The position numbers were made by a program, and so were the translations under genes. Below, one piece after another: positions 44,877-54,148 of a DNA stretch of 64,000 bases. Source of the DNA: Macrophomina tecta (lineage: Eukaryota > Ascomycota > Dothideomycetes > Botryosphaeriales > Botryosphaeriaceae); contig JAKSGN010000005.1 of NCBI GenBank assembly GCA_024180945.1, forward strand, positions 558,001 to 622,000. Reading direction: 5' to 3'. Position 1 is the first letter of the stretch, and every line of letters begins with the position of its first letter. Below the pieces are notes generated by a model. That model worked only from the letters and a program-made list of their open reading frames with translations, did no database searches and had not been told where the DNA came from.

Positions 44877-45339
44877 GCGACAGGGAAGAGCATGGGAAGT
44901 CGTTGTTTGTATTGAGCGGGATACGACGAGGTACGCGGCCGGGGTTAGGAGTTTGAAATAAGAACTGGGAGCACTCGGCTTCGAAGCAACACGCTTCAAC
45001 GTCTCTGGATTCCTGCCGCGTGCTGGACTGTGGGTTGCGCGGATCTCAAAAATTGTCTCTCGCTCCTTTACCTTTCTGATGATGTCTACGATTCGTTGTA
45101 TGTACCTTGGCAGACGACCCTTTTTTTTTTTCACCGATTGAAAATTGAAAGACTATCGTTTGGCTAGAAAGACTGCTCATACTTCAGTGCTCGACCCTGA
45201 ATCGATGTGTGATGATGAAAGTACAATGGCATCGGCTACGAGTGAAGAAGCTTGCAAGCTCTCCGAATGCCGAACTGCCTGAATCCCTCACCATCTCCAA
45301 CTGTTCCAAGAACCTTTTGCTCCAATCGCCATCTGCAGT
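44877..45339. other. Convergent intergenic region
   Basis: 3' flank of the GH7 gene and of the following minus-strand gene. A T-run is at 45119-45131. No gene seen. Confidence 0.55.
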
Positions 45340-46593
45340 CTATTCCATGTCTGACTCAACCCTTGAAATTTCCTGCGCCTCCTTCTGGTCCTCCGTCTTC
45401 TTGCATTTCCTGCCATCTGTCTCGACTTGCTCACCCTCGTCGTTCAGGTTGTAGAGGCCGTCCGAATCGGAGCCATCACCCTGCTCAGCCTGGATCGAGC
45501 CACCCTCAGCGGGCGTGACAGCCTCGTCCTGCGCCTTCTCCTCAACCTCAACGCCAGAGTCGACGTCATCGCCCACTTCGTTCAAGTCCTTAGCAACACC
45601 ATCAGCCGGCGCATACTCCTCCTGATTTTCACCCAAACCGCCACCCGGACCCCGAGCAGCACGGCAGGGGCCAACAACGTCCGGAGCACCGGCGATAGCG
45701 GCGGGGGGACAGTCGCTCGCGACGTGGATGCCATGGTGCTCCGCAAAGTCCAGCCACCGCTTGTGCATGGCCTCGTTGCGGACATGGACGCCCTGCGGCC
45801 TGCCGGGGAGCGCAGCAGTGGTTTCCCAGCCCAGCCAGTCGTCAAAGCTGTGGCGTCGGCGCAGGCAGGTTCCGTGCACGCGCGCGGCCTCGCGGTCGCG
45901 CATGCGCCGCTGGCGCGCCTCGAACCACTCCGCGCCGGCGGCAAGCGCGTCGAAGTCATCGGACACGCGCGGGTTGTCGTCGCCGGGAGGACAAGTGCGA
46001 GCATCGGAATGGCCAGGGCCCATAGGAGGAGCCCGCTCCGCGGCGCGGATGGGCTGGCCCGGGATGTGGGCGGACATGACGATCAGCGGCTGCGCGTCGA
46101 CGCAGATCTGAGCGAGCGACGGTCTTCCGAGTATGAAATCAAGCAACTCCGACGGCGCGAGGGGGCCGCTCTGCTCCTGCGAATGCGGCTTTGCGGGGCA
46201 TACGTGCATCATTTTCACAAGAGTTTGCTTCGGGTGCAGCTGGCGGACAAGAGTAGACGGCTGCGCGGAAACCTCAGGCTTGCTGGCGGAGGCGTGCTGG
46301 CAGTCCTCGGGCGCCTCCAGAGGCACGAACAACGGCTTCAGGTGAGCCTGCGAGAAGTAGCCTTCGTACTTGTTCGGGCTATACTTCGCCGCCACGGCCT
46401 CGGGGTCGGCAACCAGCAAGTGCTGCATATCCGGGTCTTCGGCGAGGATGCCGCGCACTACGTTGTGAACCGTTGCAGTATCGCCTTCGCCTTGCCTGGT
46501 GTGGTCCGATCGAGGGCGGCGAATAGTCAAGCGCTGCCTTGCGGTATGCTTGCTGAGGGGGGGCGTGCTGAGGTGCTGAGGAAGTACGCCCAT
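45340..46593 (-). CDS. Hypothetical protein, 417 residues, acidic C-terminus
   Basis: Single minus-strand frame from ATG at 46593 (MGVLPQHLSTPP). The N-terminal 50 residues are basic. A central part has several ordered-looking segments (LLDFILGRPSLAQICVDAQPLIVMSAHIPG; RRRHSFDDWLGWETTAALPG; RWLDFAEHHGIHVASDC). The last 90 residues are strongly acidic (EVGDDVDSGVEVEEK..., DGSDSDGLYNLNDEGEQ). No family recognised and no signal peptide. The opposite strand is also open for most of this length, which is a GC-bias effect; the acidic tail and central Trp/Asp-rich segment favour the minus frame. Confidence 0.55.
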   Translation of the reverse strand: MGVLPQHLSTPPLSKHTARQRLTIRRPRSDHTRQGEGDTATVHNVVRGILAEDPDMQHLLVADPEAVAAKYSPNKYEGYFSQAHLKPLFVPLEAPEDCQHASASKPEVSAQPSTLVRQLHPKQTLVKMMHVCPAKPHSQEQSGPLAPSELLDFILGRPSLAQICVDAQPLIVMSAHIPGQPIRAAERAPPMGPGHSDARTCPPGDDNPRVSDDFDALAAGAEWFEARQRRMRDREAARVHGTCLRRRHSFDDWLGWETTAALPGRPQGVHVRNEAMHKRWLDFAEHHGIHVASDCPPAAIAGAPDVVGPCRAARGPGGGLGENQEEYAPADGVAKDLNEVGDDVDSGVEVEEKAQDEAVTPAEGGSIQAEQGDGSDSDGLYNLNDEGEQVETDGRKCKKTEDQKEAQEISRVESDME

Positions 46594-47730
46594 GGTCAAT
46601 GAAATGCGGTATATTCGTGTACTAATGCTTTGCGGCTGGGAAAACGAGGCCCGTAGGCGCAGGCAATGAACAACAACGACAGTAGCGATGTCCGTGAATG
46701 ATGAATGCGGGATGTCGAATGTTGAATGGTGGATGTTCGGAGTTGAAGAGGAGGTGACGGGAGGTGAATGCGCGTGCGGAGGGAAGGTGCAACGGCCCTG
46801 CAGCGCCCACGCGCTGTCGCCAACTTCAGATTTTCAAGCGCGGTTCTTGCTGACTATACTTGCGCGGGCCGGTTATTCTCAACGCCTTCTGAGCAGGCAC
46901 AAAGAGCCCCTTCCTCCCAATGTAGTTCGACTTTTGGTCCCAGTTCGCCGCACTTTCTCCTCCCTCCCCCGTCTGACCACCTTACTGGCCACAGCGTAAC
47001 CAATGTATGCTACCCTTGCCCCATTAGCCAAGAAGCATCGCCAGGTAACCACTTCCTAACCTTGTACGGGCCAGAGCGTCTTCAAACATCGCGAAATGGT
47101 CCCGCGCCATCGCGAAATGGTCCCGCGCCTTTGCTCTGGCGGATTGATCGATCTAGCGTTGACAAATATCTCCATATCCATGTTCATCTTCCGTAAACGT
47201 ACAAATCAACCTCTCAGTACCTGCAAGGCTACGCTTGCGTGTCCTCGGCTGCGTCCGCCGTCCCCCATTATCGAGCTATAGAGCGACGAGGCAAAACCCA
47301 CTCCCCTCTCCGGAGCAGATGATTAGCAGCGAAACTTCTCTCCGTTCTGCAAGGCATCTCAAGCAATCAAATGACACACCAAGCGCTTACATGAGCGAAC
47401 TCTACATTGGCTACAGGATGATTCCATGACAGCGTGTGGCTGATAATGCTCGCAGCCTCATGCTTCTAACTTTGCGAGGCTCGGTCACCTTCTCACCCAA
47501 TGGCGACTGCTCTTGTTTCATTAACATTGTACAATCTGAACATTGTGGTCACCCCTTGCACGCTTTTTCAAAGGTTGTTTTTCGCAAGTGTCAAGGCACA
47601 ATACGTTTCCTCGGGCACAATGTCGTTGTTCGTTCGCAATTCCTCAGTGGTAATAGGCCATAAGTACCCTCTCCGGGCCACTCAATCAGAGAGCATACAC
47701 ATCATTCCTGCACTCCTAAGAACAGCAACG
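46594..47730. other. Divergent intergenic region
   Basis: Upstream of both the 417-residue protein gene and the RING protein gene. It holds an exact 21-bp tandem duplication at 47087-47128; no supported gene. Confidence 0.5.
47087..47128 (+). repeat. Exact 21-bp tandem duplication
   Basis: The unit beginning CATCGCGAAATGGTCCC occurs at 47087-47107 and again at 47108-47128 with no gap. Confidence 0.9.
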
Positions 47731-48819
47731 ATGTCCTCGAGGTCTAACCGTCTCCCCACCCCACCTGCGCCTCTCGCTCACGGGCGTCGAGGCGCCGTCA
47801 GCAGCCATGATGCAGAACTGGGTGGGACTTCTTCCTCAGAGATGGCACCCGTCTCGTCAGAGGAAGCACCCATCGCCCCAGAGGCAGCACCCGTCGCCTC
47901 AGAGGCGGCACCCGTCGCCCCAGAGGCGGCACCCGTCGGTCGCGATGCTCTGATCGCCAGTGCCCTTGCTCCTGCAACAACCACCCCGGACACCATCTGC
48001 CCCATCTGCAGATCGTCCTTCTCCCTAGGGGAGAACCAGGACGACCCCGCCGTATCCTTGCCCTGCAACACCGCGCACATCTTCTGTCGCTCCTGCATCA
48101 CCACCTGGCTAAGTATCCCCCGCCGCAATACCTGCCCTGTCTGCAGGGGCGCCGCCTTCCCCGAGCCAGACTCGCACTCTCGCAACCCAATGCGGATCTT
48201 GAGGCAATACCTCGCCGACCTCCGACGCGACATTGAAGAGACCCGCGCGAACTTGCAAGCCGCCGTCGCGGCTATGAACGCCACCCTCGCGCAGTATCAG
48301 TTCGACGGCGGCGCGCAGGACGACACGACGCCGAACGCACCGCCTCCATCGGCGGACAGCGTCTCGCCGAGGACTACGTCGCCCGCTGCCGTCGACCTGG
48401 ACGCCGAGTGGACGCCAGCCGAGATGATGAACGAGATGGTGACGGTGGATGCGTGGGGCATGGCGTCCACCGCCGCCGTGGACCTTGCGCGCCTCGCCGT
48501 GCACGACCCTGGCCATCCCTCGCTGGACGAGGTGCGCGCGGCTGTGCGGGGCATGCGAATGCGCGCGCACCAGCTGCATGGCGGCACCATGACGCTGGCG
48601 GCGCTGTTCTCGGCCCTGGTCGCGGCGGCGGACGAGGAGGTACAGGCGACCGCTACGCAGAGGGAGAGGAACGCGGGCCAGGCCACGGCTAGGGCCTGGA
48701 ATACTTTCCGTGGCACTTTTGGCTTTGGAGAGGAGTCCGACGACATGGTCCTCGAGCCCCGCCGGGCAGTTGATGTGTTGGCTAGGCGCATGGTGAACTC
48801 GTCTAGACCATCTAGGTAA
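47731..48819 (+). CDS. RING-finger protein, probable E3 ubiquitin ligase, 362 residues
   Basis: Starts at ATG 47731 (MSSRSNRLPTPPAP). Residues 45-69 are an (E/S)AAPV(A)P-type repeat. The RING lies at 90-138: C90, C93, C112, H116, C119, C122, C135, C138 (CPIC...LPCNTAHIFCRSC...CPVC), enough to bind two zinc ions. A helix (MRILRQYLADLRRDIEETRANLQAAVAAMN) follows directly and may mediate dimerisation. The C-terminal half has Ala/Arg-rich helices and no second known domain. RING proteins usually recruit an E2 for ubiquitin transfer; the substrate is unknown. Confidence 0.85.
   Translation: MSSRSNRLPTPPAPLAHGRRGAVSSHDAELGGTSSSEMAPVSSEEAPIAPEAAPVASEAAPVAPEAAPVGRDALIASALAPATTTPDTICPICRSSFSLGENQDDPAVSLPCNTAHIFCRSCITTWLSIPRRNTCPVCRGAAFPEPDSHSRNPMRILRQYLADLRRDIEETRANLQAAVAAMNATLAQYQFDGGAQDDTTPNAPPPSADSVSPRTTSPAAVDLDAEWTPAEMMNEMVTVDAWGMASTAAVDLARLAVHDPGHPSLDEVRAAVRGMRMRAHQLHGGTMTLAALFSALVAAADEEVQATATQRERNAGQATARAWNTFRGTFGFGEESDDMVLEPRRAVDVLARRMVNSSRPSR
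47863..47937 (+). repeat. Degenerate GAGGCGGCACCCGTCG tandem in RING gene
   Basis: Three to four copies of a 24-nt unit coding EAAPVAPE/SEAAPVAPE; likely length-variable between strains. Confidence 0.75.
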
Positions 48820-48859
48820 GTCCTGGTTGCTCGGCATGTCTTTCTTTGGCGTTTTTCGG

Positions 48860-49027
48860 TTCGGTTTAGGGATGTAGCGTGTGTTTCTGTTCGAAAACTC
48901 CAAACCCCCCCACAACCCCCCACAACTATATCTTATGAAGCTTTTTTTGGTGCGGTTTAGCAATGTAGCGCATGTTTTTGTTCCGAAAACTCCATAAAAA
49001 AAATTATTATATCTTACGAAGTTTTTC
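48860..49027 (+). repeat. Degenerate ~90-bp tandem duplication
   Basis: Unit 1 begins CGGTTTAGGGATGTAGCG and unit 2 (from about 48953) CGGTTTAGCAATGTAGCG. Both continue through GAAAACTCC and end in TATATCTTA(T/C)GAAG. Inside, a C-run in unit 1 corresponds to an A-run in unit 2. Confidence 0.8.
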
Positions 49028-49734
49028 TGTGTTGAAATGCCCCACGGCTCTGTGAACTGTGTGATACTTGCAGCAGTTAGTTCACCTGCTCAGCTTCATT
49101 TCACGAAGCCTTATTGGTGTCCAGTACAAAGAATCCCTTGATGTTTTTGAGTACAAAGAATCCTCGTTAACAATACGTCGACTCAAAAGAAGTAGTCATT
49201 TTGGTTCTAAACAATGTCCTGTCAGTGACCCCTCTAAGTAATTGACTGGCTCGTGATGCCCAAGCGTGCCTTCCCTCCCCTTCCTGCCCATGATGGTGCC
49301 CATACATTCGACTGTGCTGAGGAAGTAAAACATTCAATCCATACCCATGGCTTCCAGGCCTTCGCCCTCTAGTATGTATCCACCACCTCCACTTATGAGT
49401 CGCAGCGCGGACGAATGATAGGGTGTCCGCAGGTAATAGGAGTCGCGTACCCCATATTTAGACAGACTTGCATTGTGCAGAATGATGTGGAGGGGGGCTG
49501 GCAATCCCAGTGGAAAATGACTATGTGTAATGCTAAATACCGACCTTCCGGGCTGGATTATCACGGCTTCCGAGTAAATAGCGGAACAGGAGGCGTGTGT
49601 GAAAGTGAAATGTGGAGTGGCCCGGTCATATATAATTTAGTTGCTGCTCTGTCTACCCTCACTCCTCCACATCTCTTCACAACCACAAATCCAGTTTCTG
49701 AGCTCTTGAACACGAATCCTCTTCTTTTCTCCGA

Positions 49735-49792
49735 CACCACCACCACCACCACAACAACAACAACAACAACAACAACAACACCAACAACAACA
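49735..49792 (+). repeat. (ACC)n/(AAC)n microsatellite abutting a start codon
   Basis: CACCACC... passes into CAACAACAA... and ends directly at ATG 49793, so it lies in the 5' leader of the following gene. Confidence 0.85.
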
Positions 49793-50032
49793 ATGCTGCC
49801 GATTGATCTTGCTGTTGGGGTCATCGTCGGTTCCCTACTGCTGGGCATTCCTGGCCTGTTCGACGTTCTCTTCTTAGCATACCGTTACCGCGTACGCGCC
49901 CTCGAGCGCCCAGAGTTCGACATCACCAATATAGGTGACATCGACCTGGAGAACCGTCGTCACCGCACCGTCTTCCGCTTCGCCAATCGAAACGCCAATC
50001 CCTTGGCTCCCTCCTCTGCCCGCGGCGTTTGA
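49793..50032 (+). CDS. Small single-pass membrane protein, 79 residues
   Basis: ATG lies directly after a CAA repeat. Residues 4-29 form one hydrophobic segment (IDLAVGVIVGSLLLGIPGLFDVLFL), followed by a basic stretch (YRYRVRALER) and a polar tail (DIDLENRRHRTVFRFANRN). The topology is probably N-out, C-in by the positive-inside rule. No family recognised. Layout and leader repeat are like the gene at 52112-52585. Confidence 0.5.
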   Translation: MLPIDLAVGVIVGSLLLGIPGLFDVLFLAYRYRVRALERPEFDITNIGDIDLENRRHRTVFRFANRNANPLAPSSARGV

Positions 50033-50334
50033 CCGTCGTCAGGCTGAGAACGACTCAGGAACCCTCTCCCGCCGTCAGGTCTCCTTGGATAGCCCTGAAT
50101 GAGAGCAGCCCTGGACACACCTGGTAGCGCAGCCGCTCGCACGCCGCCTGCTGACGGCTTCCCCTCACTTCGTATGTTGTTCAAGACAGTTTTATCACCA
50201 CCAGCCACTGATTATTTGGCCGGTAGATGGCTTGAGGACATTCCCTGGCTGCGTCTTACGTAATAGGTGGTTGTTGGGGGTTGTTTTACTCGGGTTTGGG
50301 GGGTTCTGGACGATTCGGCGGCAAGCTGCCCATA

Positions 50335-51645
50335 CCGCACCCGTGCAAAAGTCAGGGCGCACGGCCAAGACGCTAATTATCCTGCCACCAACACCAATAC
50401 TTTGGAGTCGTATTATTCAACAAGGAGTTGCTCAAATGCAGTAAGAGTTGATTCTTTATAAAGCTAGGCTACCAGCGAGTTTGATAGCCACCAGCTTGAA
50501 TAACATCTACAAGCCGTTGTGGCATACTTTTACAAAGCGCTTTAAGGCTTGGTTTTTCCACCAATGCGTATGCCCTAGGTAACCACTCAGCTAGTAACGC
50601 CTCCACGCGCTCAGGATTCTTCTCAAGCTCAATAAATGGCGCAATCTCTTGAAGCTTCATCTTTAGTGGCCACCAAAGGTATTCCTGGAGGTTTAGATCA
50701 GGCGAATATAGGGGGTGAGTAATGCACCTAATTTGGTGATCACGCAGCCATTTCTTCACCCGGTTCGCCCGATAAATACCAGCACCATCTTGTAACCAGT
50801 ATATACTATAGTCGTAGTTTCTTGGTACCTATTCCTCCAGTACTTTGATATAGGATTTGGCAGTATAGCCTTGCCTAGGAGAGTCCAAATCACGCTCTAT
50901 AACGTGTAAATCAGACACCCCTAGCTGGCCTGAAAAGCCACCCCATACCATACATCTTGCCTTCTTGCCAAGTGGCCGTGTATTAAGCCGGCTTTGGTCC
51001 CACTTTTGCTGGCCAGGCGTACGGAAAACCCAGCTTGGTGCGTGGCCAGAGCCCTGCTCAACTGAGCACTCATTACCGAACGTAACCCTCATCCACCATC
51101 TCCAGCTCTTATACCGGTATTTCTTTGCATATTGGTACCGAATGCGGGCATTCGCTTGAGAGATCCAAGGCCGATTCTTTGCACGCCATTTGGTAATATG
51201 GTTCTTGCGTAGAATACGCCTGAGCGTATCTTTATGGATAGATAACTGGAGTTGCTTAATCACCTGGCTGTGCTTAAGTTTTGGGAACCGGTTAACAAAA
51301 CGAATAATCTGGCGCTCCGTGCGAAGGCTGACTTTGGGGGGACGGCCAGTACGAGGTGTTAGATCAATCTGGCCAGTCGTATTGTAGTGGTTGATGCAGC
51401 TCCTAATTGCGTGTTCTGAGAAGCGAGTCTCACGGGCAATTTGACGCCCAGATTTACCATCTTGCGATTGTGTAATAACCGAAACTCGTTGATTATGTGA
51501 AAGCTGATGCCTTTGCCTAGCATTGCCTGAAATTTCGCGTCCAAAGATGCGCTGCATGGTGGTGTAATGAGGCAAGGGATGAAGAGGGTACGTTGTTGTT
51601 TTGACTCGTGCACGTCCGTGCGCCCTGACTTTTGCACGGGTGCGG
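50335..51645 (-). mobile_element. Tc1/mariner-type transposon, copy 2, 1311 bp, mutated
   Basis: Same length and same 30-bp inverted repeats as copy 1 (50335-50364 and 51616-51645), in the opposite orientation, flanked by TA at 50333-50334 and 51646-51647. Base-by-base comparison with copy 1 gives 11 substitutions and no indels. All are transitions and ten are of CpA/TpG to TpA type. Nine of those ten have the T or A state in copy 2. Confidence 0.96.
50469..51557 (-). pseudogene. Tc1 transposase with nonsense codon and lost catalytic Asp
   Basis: Same frame as the intact copy. A TAG replaces the CAG after KVLEE (50829-50831), truncating the protein before the second catalytic Asp. The first catalytic Asp is also changed to Asn (FGNECS), and HPPYSP reads HPLYSP. 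No frameshift, so the two open stretches are one broken gene. Confidence 0.95.
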
Positions 51646-51647
51646 TA

Positions 51648-52111
51648 TCTGGCTACTTCAATGCCAGATACAAGGATGAAATAGACTTATTACCGCCACA
51701 TCAGTCCGTGAATACGTGCAAGAAACGTGCCACTCGTGTGTTTCCCACAAGACATCGTGGCCCCAGCAGTCCTGCGAGAGCTTCTATCCAGTATTGCGCG
51801 TGATCTGTTTAGTATTCTGGGCTTGGCCCGCGCGTTCACTCGTCAAGATCTTCCCAGTGATTGGGCGCTTGCCATCTTTCACTTGCCTAGCTACCGCATC
51901 CGCCGCCGTCAGCCCAGCAGCGCGTACCAGAACACCCCCAGCGTCCGCCACCGCTTTACCCTGCACCTACAACACTTCAACAACAACACAGTAAACATCC
52001 ACAACTACCCCCCTGCTGCCATCCAGACCACTAACACATGATCCCGTCCATCCCAGCAGCACACCAACCACGATCTCTTACTCCTCCTCCACCACCACCA
52101 CCACCACCAAA
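51648..52111. other. Short intergenic region
   Basis: 464 bp between Tc1 copy 2 and the next small membrane protein gene. It ends in an (ACC)n tract at about 52085-52109, just before the ATG. No gene supported. Confidence 0.5.
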
Positions 52112-52585
52112 ATGAAGGCCAACAACGGCGTTGTCCTGGCCATCTTCGTCTCCGTCGCCGGTTGCATCATGCTCGGCCTCCTCTTCCGCTGCCTGATCCC
52201 CTTCTGCCCGCCATTCAGGCGCTCTGCCCGCGCTCGCCGCGCCGACGCCTCCTCCTCCACGGATGATTCGATCCGCGCCACCACCCTCAACAACACGCTC
52301 CGCAACCGCGCCCGCTCCGTCGATGCCCCCGACTTCATACAGCTTCGTCGCCCGTCCTCGGGCGACCGCCGCCGCACTGCCTCGAGCGGCGACGCCGTGG
52401 CCGTCTGGATGGCCAGCGCAAGGCGCGCGCCCAGGGGCGCCAGGAAGGACAAGGGCAATGGCAAGGGGAAGGGGGACAAAGGCCAGCAGCCGCTGCAGAA
52501 GGAGGAGTCGGCGGTGGACACCTCGGTGGAGGTCCACGCGCTTCCGGGCGCTGGAGCTCCGGTTGCTGGAGAGAGGGCCGTTTGA
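52112..52585 (+). CDS. Small single-pass membrane protein, 157 residues
   Basis: ATG in context CCAAAATGAAG directly after an (ACC)n tract. Residues 6-30 are a hydrophobic segment (GVVLAIFVSVAGCIMLGLLFRCLIPF), followed by a basic patch (FRRSARARRADA) and a long polar, disordered-looking tail with RRRTASS (possible kinase site) and a Lys/Gly-rich part (KDKGNGKGKGDKGQQ). No family recognised. It resembles the 79-residue protein at 49793 in layout but not clearly in sequence. Confidence 0.6.
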   Translation: MKANNGVVLAIFVSVAGCIMLGLLFRCLIPFCPPFRRSARARRADASSSTDDSIRATTLNNTLRNRARSVDAPDFIQLRRPSSGDRRRTASSGDAVAVWMASARRAPRGARKDKGNGKGKGDKGQQPLQKEESAVDTSVEVHALPGAGAPVAGERAV

Positions 52586-52861
52586 AGGAGAGGGGGGTTG
52601 GGAGGTGAGGGGCCGGAAGGAAGGAAGGGAGGGAGGGAGTGGGATTACAGCTTCGTGGCAGATGGTTTTCTTTTCGGTGGTATGTGCTTCCGCTTTCTGC
52701 AAACAAAGAAGGAATTGACTGATAATGGATAAGCAGATGCTTTTTCATGCTTTGTGCCGGCGCTGCCAAGCGCAGAGGAGAATAAAAGCTTTTGAGACCG
52801 GTGCTTCTAATTCCAGCTAATCGTCCACAACGGTGGCTCATACCTGAACTGCCCATGTGTC

Positions 52862-53587
52862 TCATAATCTCCCTCTTCTACTACCACCCCTCTGGGAATG
52901 TGGCTTCCCGCAGGCGGCGCTCCCATTGTTATTCAACGAAATTCCGTCGATTACATTGCCCCCCTTCCGCGGCCGGACCATAACCCCTTGCCATTCCCAC
53001 TGCTCCCGGGCTTTTGAGAGGACGGACTGAAACCACATCCTGAGAAATGGTCCGAGGTAAACATCACCATTCCGGACGGCTATTCTGTAATGCTCCTTAC
53101 CCTGACAACTTCCAAGCCCACCTCTCTTCTGCACCGCCTAAACGAACGCCCATCTCACATTGTACTTCCCTTCATGCGACCAACCTTAACTCACCATCTC
53201 TGACCATACATTCAGGGCGTAGGGACCAATGTACTCTCCTCCTCGTCTGGCGCATATCCACCGCCGCAAGTGCTCATGCCTAGGCCAAGCCTCCGCCAGT
53301 CCGGGCAATTTTACCATATCAGGAAATTCGATCGGCGTTCCGTGCCAGGGTGGCGCGCCACGGTGTGGCCGCATAACGTCCCCGGCATACCTCCTGCACC
53401 AAAATACTCGTCCGCAGAGCGAAGCACGGCTTTGTAATGGCCTCCTCGCGCGGCGGCTCTGGACTACATGAGAGCATCTCGTCCCCAGGCTCCGCATGTG
53501 CTTTTGCCAGTGCATGACTCCGTCGGCTTTTGCCGCCGAGACCATTCGATGGATGTTGGCCGGTAGATGGCTGGTGTGTAGGTACAA
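52862..53587 (-). CDS. Candidate two-exon protein of unknown function (low confidence)
   Basis: Exons 53587-53195 and 53137-52862 joined by a 57-nt intron (GTGAGT...GTTTAG) in phase 0, giving 222 residues. The segments GGEYIGPYALNVWSEM before and NGDVYLGPFLRMWFQ after the intron resemble each other, hinting at an internal repeat. The start is uncertain. It could be a remnant or a chance frame, since the region has no recognised motif. Confidence 0.28.
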
Positions 53588-54148
53588 CCGTAATCGTCAA
53601 GGAATCGTGCAGAATCGAAACTAGTCGAGCATGTCGTTGCAAATGTCGTAGTGTACCAGTAGAGCAATGCGAATACATCATAAGATAAAGAGGAGCATTG
53701 GTCGGCCTCCCCAGGTCCCGACAGACTCCATCATTGATGCTCGAGTAGGGCAGTATCAGGATTTCGTAGCGGGCTCAGAGCGCTGCATTGATGGTAAGCA
53801 CATCAGTCGGTATTGCTGTCGAATACGGCATTGAGGCAGCCCGCCCGATGCAAAAGGTAATGCACTCGTTAAGGTCTGGATTGGGATGTATTTTGCACAG
53901 GTTATAATTTGATTTCACGCTCCACTCCCGATTTTCACACATCAGGCGGTGATACGCGACGAATGTAGTTAGTCATTCACGCTATGTGTTTTCTGCAAAA
54001 CAAAAGGTTCCCCTCATTGCCAGCCATTTGAGGATCCCAAGCAAGCAAATCTGAATCAGTATCCCCGTTATAGTCCCACTTCGGTGTCATGCTCCAACCC
54101 TGCCTCAGAGTGGTAATACGATACCTTCAGTATATCCAGTGAAAAGTC
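53588..54148. other. Intergenic region
   Basis: About 560 bp with no supported gene; AT-richer than its surroundings around 53840-54010. Confidence 0.5.

Larger units (their letters stand above)
48820..49792. other. Intergenic region with tandem duplication
   Basis: Between the RING gene and the small membrane protein gene. A ~90-bp degenerate tandem duplication is at 48860-49027, and a repeated AGTACAAAGAATCC at about 49121 and 49150. No gene supported. Confidence 0.5.

Noticed and set aside
45427..46602. 391-codon plus-strand frame
   Set aside because: Antisense to the 417-residue gene; ATG-poor and without ordered segments. The minus frame has a better start and an acidic tail.
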